Notes under the pieces: generated by a model
What the model was told of the DNA's origin: nothing
The model's input: only the letters and a program-made list of their open reading frames with translations
Databases searched by the model: none
Shown: positions 56,577 through 59,675 of the stretch, in pieces
How the letters are laid out: each line of letters opens with the position of its first letter
How positions within the stretch are numbered: the first letter of the stretch is position 1
Position numbers and translations under genes: made by a program
Assembly: GCA_038238555.1 (NCBI GenBank)
Contig: JBBRXP010000009.1
Coordinates: 1 to 59,675, forward strand
Length of the DNA: 59,675 nt
Origin: JANNXQ01 sp038238555
Lineage (GTDB): Bacteria; Verrucomicrobiota; Verrucomicrobiia; Chthoniobacterales; Chthoniobacteraceae
Direction of reading: 5' to 3'

Positions 56577-57656
56577 ATGCACACGATATCGTGGTGGAGA
56601 ACTACGTTTGGCGAACCGGAGATCGAGAGATTGGTGGACTCCATTTCCCATGAGCACATTAGCCAGGGATCGGTAACGGCGGAATTCGAGAAAAAGCTTG
56701 CCGAGGCGCTGGGTATTCCTTACGTGGTAGCCACCACCAGTGGCAGCGTGGCATTGCTCATGGCTTTGATGGCGCTGGGCATCCGGCGCGACGACGAGGT
56801 GATCGTTCCCAACCGAACCTGGATCGCCACTGCGCACGCGGCGGCCATTCTGAGAGCCAAGGTCGTGCTGGTGGACGTGATGCCGGACGTGCCTCTTATG
56901 GATATCTCCCAAGTCAGGCGCAAGATCACCGCGCAAACCAAGGCCATCATGCCCGTACATCTCGGCGGGCGCATGGTGGATATGAAGGAAATTTCCGCAC
57001 TGGCAAAGGAATATGACTTGCGAGTGATCGAAGACGCAGCGCAGGCTTTGTTCTCCCGCAATTCGGAAGGGTATGCGGGCACTCAATCGGACGCAGGCTG
57101 CTTTTCGCTGTCAGTTGCCAAGTTGGTCGCGACTGGACAGGGTGGGTTCATCGTAACCAGAAACAAGGATACCTACGAAAAGCTGAAGCTAATCCGGACT
57201 CACGGCGTGACAGATGTCATCAACGCTTCATACACACAGTTGGGATTCAATTTCCGGTTTACCGATATCCAGGCTTCGATCGGCATCGCGCAACTCGCTC
57301 GCGCTCCGAAACGAATCGAGCACGTGAAGGCTGTGTATGGCAGATACGAGGCGGGAATCGCGGAGCTGCCGTTCCTCAAACTCATTCCATTTGCCGTGGC
57401 GGCCGGCGAAATACCCCTTTACGTGGAAGTGCTCTGTGACGATCGCGCCAGGTTGGTCGATTACCTGAGCGAGCAAGGAATTCAGACGCGCCCTTTCTAT
57501 CCCGACCTGGATCGAGCTGGTTATCTTCAAAACGAGGGCGACTTTCCTAACTCCCGAGGCTTCGGCGACAAGGGGCTGTTTCTGCCGTGCGGACCGGAGC
57601 AACCTTTGGAAAACATCGACCGGGTTCTGGAGATACTCCGGGCATTTCGCCCCTGA
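56577..57656 (+). CDS. DegT/DnrJ/EryC1/StrS-family sugar aminotransferase
   Basis: This 359-residue PLP enzyme has VATTSGSVALLMALMALG (cofactor phosphate region), EVIVPNRTWIATAHA, the HLGGRMVDM segment and Asp in RVIEDAAQALFS. The catalytic lysine is Lys182 in CFSLSVAKLVATGQGGF. Family members transfer an amino group to a keto sugar on a nucleotide or make related amino sugars. It acts naturally after the dehydrogenase. It starts 2 bases after the C-methyltransferase stop, with AAGG in the leader as a weak ribosome site, and its stop overlaps the acyltransferase ATG by one base. Confidence 0.9.
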   Translation: MHTISWWRTTFGEPEIERLVDSISHEHISQGSVTAEFEKKLAEALGIPYVVATTSGSVALLMALMALGIRRDDEVIVPNRTWIATAHAAAILRAKVVLVDVMPDVPLMDISQVRRKITAQTKAIMPVHLGGRMVDMKEISALAKEYDLRVIEDAAQALFSRNSEGYAGTQSDAGCFSLSVAKLVATGQGGFIVTRNKDTYEKLKLIRTHGVTDVINASYTQLGFNFRFTDIQASIGIAQLARAPKRIEHVKAVYGRYEAGIAELPFLKLIPFAVAAGEIPLYVEVLCDDRARLVDYLSEQGIQTRPFYPDLDRAGYLQNEGDFPNSRGFGDKGLFLPCGPEQPLENIDRVLEILRAFRP

Positions 57657-58378
57657 TGAAACGCAAGGCAGCGCGGAATGCTGTGGCGGTGCTGGGGTAT
57701 CACGATGGTTCCGCCGGCCAGATCGCGAGTTGGTTTGAGGAAACGTCTGGCTATCGCATTGCTTGCTTTGTTTTGGAAGCGACAGCATTTGAAGTCGATG
57801 CTGCCGCGGAGAACCAACAAAGAGTGTCTCAGCGGACAGAGTTTCCAAGCCAGGACACCTTCAGGGGGCGGCCATTCATCGTATCAATGGACTGGATCGG
57901 AGAGCTTGAGAAGCGGGGAATAGGCAAAGTGCTTCCACTGACTCCGAGTAACCGTGAAAGGTTTGAGCAGATCGGTCGCGCCCGCATTCGCGGAATGGAA
58001 CTGGTTTCGGCCATCCACCCGTCGGTAACAGTTCTTTCCGAAGCGCGGATCGAGCCGGGTGTATGGATCAATGCCCAGAGTCTTATCGGCTATCGAACGG
58101 ACATAGCGGCTGGGGTTCTCATCAACACCGGCGCACAGATCGATCATCACAATGTGCTTGAGCCGTGCTGTCAGGTCGATCCGGGGGTTGTGACCGCGGG
58201 GTTCGTTACCCTCCGAACATGTTGCCACGTGCATACCGGCGCCGTTGTTATCAACCGGGTGGAGATAGGGGAAGATACCATCGTCGGGGCAGGAGCTGTG
58301 GTTATCCAGAATTTGCCGCCTGGATGCACCGCCGTCGGAGTTCCCGCCAGGGTAAACCAGCGTCGGAAGCGAAACTAA
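57656..58378 (+). CDS. PglD-like sugar N-acyltransferase with left-handed beta-helix
   Basis: This 240-residue protein has an N-terminal Rossmann-like domain (AVAVLGYHDGSAGQIASWFE) and a left-handed parallel beta-helix of hexapeptide repeats from about 140 (EARIEPGVWINAQSLIGYRT, IAAGVLINTGAQIDHHNVLE, VEIGEDTIVGAGAVVIQNLP). The active-site His lies in the DHHN turn. This is the PglD/NeuD type, which N-acetylates amino sugars made by DegT enzymes. Start ATG 57656 overlaps the aminotransferase stop (TGATG). It is the last gene of the run and faces a minus-strand membrane protein gene 7 bases after its stop. Confidence 0.86.
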   Translation: MKRKAARNAVAVLGYHDGSAGQIASWFEETSGYRIACFVLEATAFEVDAAAENQQRVSQRTEFPSQDTFRGRPFIVSMDWIGELEKRGIGKVLPLTPSNRERFEQIGRARIRGMELVSAIHPSVTVLSEARIEPGVWINAQSLIGYRTDIAAGVLINTGAQIDHHNVLEPCCQVDPGVVTAGFVTLRTCCHVHTGAVVINRVEIGEDTIVGAGAVVIQNLPPGCTAVGVPARVNQRRKRN

Positions 58379-58385
58379 GAGGGCG

Positions 58386-58919
58386 TCATCCGCCGGGTTC
58401 CAGGCGGAGAAAGCGCTTCAGGCCGCCCAACACGGTAGCAAAGAGTTTGCCCTTCGGAGCGAGCCGAAAGTACTCACCCTCACAAATGACGAAATGATTT
58501 GCCTCCAAGTCGATCAAGCGTCCCCTGAGCAGCGCGTCGTAAGGGAATCTTTCCCTCAATTGATCCAACGTCATCTGTTTGTCGGCTCTGCCTTCCAACT
58601 CAAACATAAAGGCGAGGCTCAAGCCGTGATCGGAGGTATAAAGGGCGCAGAAATTAAGATACATGAATGTGAAAATGAGCATCCCGTTTCCGAAGTTGAC
58701 TGCCCCTTTCAAACTGTTCAGCGGCAAAACGGCGGCGATCGGCGTGGGCAGCAGGTGTTGGAACAAGAAGTAGAGCGGCACGTAAACCACAAGTAGCACG
58801 AGCCATAGCTTCGCCATCGTGCCGAAGCGATGCACGTCCGGCGCAAGTTGGAAAATTCCGATGCTGAGCGCAAGGAACAGGACGAAACACGCCGATGCAG
58901 CGAGCAACCCTGGAATCAT
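58386..58919 (-). CDS. Membrane protein with C-terminal winged-helix-like segment (copy 1)
   Basis: This 177-residue protein has three hydrophobic segments (about 5-25, 35-60 and 73-93) and a soluble C-terminus. There TLDQLRERFPYDALLRGRLI followed by ANHFVICEGEYFRLAPKGK resembles a winged-helix domain: two helices and a wing with a final Lys-rich turn. Its fold and layout repeat those of the upstream gene at 58916, whose stop overlaps its start by 4 bases (ATGA). A membrane-tethered DNA-binding or sensing role is possible. No named family was recognised. It lies opposite the end of the sugar run. Confidence 0.7.
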   Translation of the reverse strand: MIPGLLAASACFVLFLALSIGIFQLAPDVHRFGTMAKLWLVLLVVYVPLYFLFQHLLPTPIAAVLPLNSLKGAVNFGNGMLIFTFMYLNFCALYTSDHGLSLAFMFELEGRADKQMTLDQLRERFPYDALLRGRLIDLEANHFVICEGEYFRLAPKGKLFATVLGGLKRFLRLEPGG

Positions 58920-59443
58920 GGCGTTACCTGCTTAATCCGAAAGATCGTCCTGACCAGTCGGTTGGCGGCCACCAGCCGGGCAGCTTTGTAAGTGGTTCGG
59001 ATTTGGTTCCCATCCCGCACGGCATAACCCATTTTGAAGATCTGACTCAGACGCTTCTCGAGGATGTAGTCATAGGTGTACACTCCCTTGATCTCCTCGA
59101 TGGTCATCCTTTCCTCTTTCGATCGCGCAATCTCGATCATCACGCGAAGCGACAGGCCGCGCTCCACAAGGAAAAAGAAGACCGTGTAACCAAGCAGCAA
59201 AAATACGTTAATAACCAAGCCATTGAGGAAATTCACCGCCCCGTCAGCCGTGGCCACATCTACCGCCAGTAGGGGAACATTTCGATGGAGAACGAAAAAC
59301 ATTGCGGCATAAACCGGGAGAAAACAAAACCAGGTGACATTCAATACCATAGAGAGCGGACGCAACTGCAAGAACCGGCAGATGGTCCAATGTGCCAGCA
59401 CGTATAAGGAGAAACTCAGAATAACAGCGCAGAGTCCCGTCAT
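58916..59443 (-). CDS. Membrane protein with C-terminal winged-helix-like segment (copy 2)
   Basis: This 175-residue protein has hydrophobic segments at about 1-22, 32-52 and 72-92. A cytoplasmic tail contains MTIEEIKGVYTYDYILEKRL and FKMGYAVRDGNQIRTTYKAA, matching the layout of copy 1 at low identity. The two genes overlap (ATGA) and appear to be an ancient tandem duplication, probably forming a heteromer. Upstream lies the end of an insertion sequence. Function is unknown; association with glycan genes is suggested by location only. Confidence 0.68.
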   Translation of the reverse strand: MTGLCAVILSFSLYVLAHWTICRFLQLRPLSMVLNVTWFCFLPVYAAMFFVLHRNVPLLAVDVATADGAVNFLNGLVINVFLLLGYTVFFFLVERGLSLRVMIEIARSKEERMTIEEIKGVYTYDYILEKRLSQIFKMGYAVRDGNQIRTTYKAARLVAANRLVRTIFRIKQVTP

Positions 59444-59532
59444 GATTGGGTGGTCAATGCGGCAGAGGTAGGCGGCCGGCCAAGACCCGTCAACGGATCC
59501 TTTTCCGTCGGAGCCGGCAGTTTACAAACACG

Positions 59533-59567
59533 CTCTAGTGTAGTGTTCAGTAAATAAAAGGTCATAA
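59533..59567. mobile_element. Probable end of an insertion sequence
   Basis: Between the transposase stop and the membrane protein gene there is AGTGTAGTGTTCAGTAAATA, an AT-rich block unlike its surroundings. Its position is that of the terminal repeat of an IS element whose transposase gene ends at 59568. The other end is outside the window, so the exact boundary and any target duplication cannot be seen. Confidence 0.4.
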
Positions 59568-59675
59568 TTATTTCGGCGTTTCTGCTTCGATCTTGAGGCG
59601 GGCGGCCTTGATCTTGGCCAGAATGGCGGCGCCTTGGGCTTTCCACACGTAGCGCGACGGGCGCAGATTGCGCTC
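59568..59675 (-). CDS. C-terminal part of a transposase
   Basis: The minus-strand reading from the window edge gives ERNLRPSRYVWKAQGAAILA and then KIKAARLKIEAETPK before TAA. A Tyr/Phe-Val-Trp-Lys-Ala motif followed by an Ile-Leu-x-Lys-Ile helix and a basic tail is typical of the end of IS630-type transposases. Only 35 residues are present; the rest lies beyond the window. Whether the element is intact cannot be judged. Confidence 0.55.
   Translation of the reverse strand, partial: ERNLRPSRYVWKAQGAAILAKIKAARLKIEAETPK

Noticed and set aside
59440..59565. 41-codon minus-strand frame overlapping the membrane protein start by ATGA
   Set aside because: Its first half is encoded by the IS end and its second half is Pro/Thr-rich with no pattern of a real protein; the overlap is probably chance.

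Overview
The window looks like a chromosomal segment of a Verrucomicrobiota bacterium, probably a free-living, GC-rich member of the Chthoniobacter/Opitutus side of the phylum. This is inferred from gene content only. The evidence is a type IV pilus-like locus in the order known from Akkermansia (Amuc_1100, Amuc_1099, Amuc_1098-like genes), two DUF1549/DUF1553 cytochrome plus DUF1501 sets, a PVC-type heme-binding dehydrogenase, formylglycine sulfatases, a PEP-CTERM protein and a DUF1080 protein. No rRNA, tRNA or CRISPR array was recognised.

Layout. 1-7.7 kb: pilus-like inner-membrane proteins and secretin, then coaE, rho and an RNase D, all on the plus strand and tightly packed. 8-9.2 kb: a lone E2 acyltransferase on the minus strand. 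9.5-17.2 kb: a degradative block (heme/DUF1549/DUF1553 protein, DUF1501 protein, sulfatase, XRE-regulator remnant, beta-helix protein). 17.2-20.9 kb: a compact group of two alpha/beta hydrolases around a papain-like protease. 20.9-25.4 kb: a Gre-factor remnant, a two-domain LigD and a frameshifted PVC-type dehydrogenase. 25.5-29.9 kb: a membrane protein/periplasmic protein pair, a PEP-CTERM protein and a CusF-SCO1 lipoprotein. 29.9-35.0 kb: a second DUF1501 and DUF1549/1553 pair, separated by toxin-antitoxin genes. 35.2-39.1 kb: EF-hand protein, membrane protein, glycosidase-like protein and a secreted unknown. 39.2-42.6 kb: a response regulator, histidine kinase and sulfatase overlapping start to stop. 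42.6-46.8 kb: UvrD/Rep-type helicase, TPR protein, S1/P1 nuclease and a secreted OB-fold protein. 46.9-48.3 kb: sugar isomerase-DUF1080 fusion. 48.7-58.4 kb: a run of ten overlapping or closely spaced genes that reads as a pathway for an unusual activated sugar. 58.4-59.7 kb: two paralogous membrane proteins and the end of an insertion sequence.

The sugar run is the most complete candidate for an undescribed system. It has a cytidylyltransferase-PfkB kinase fusion, an APH-type kinase, a two-subunit transketolase, two methyltransferases, a dehydrogenase, a WbuC-like cupin, a DegT aminotransferase and a left-handed beta-helix acyltransferase. Together they could build, activate, aminate, acylate and C-methylate a sugar for surface polysaccharide. 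The product is not predictable from sequence alone.

The other striking signal is structural. At least nine hairpin-forming repeats, several with arms that are themselves tandem 7-9 base units, are scattered through the window. Some lie inside or at the edges of genes: one provides the region of the coaE start, one is inserted in frame in a DUF1553 gene, and one extends a histidine kinase. Three genes carry apparent single-base frameshifts, which may be real or assembly errors.
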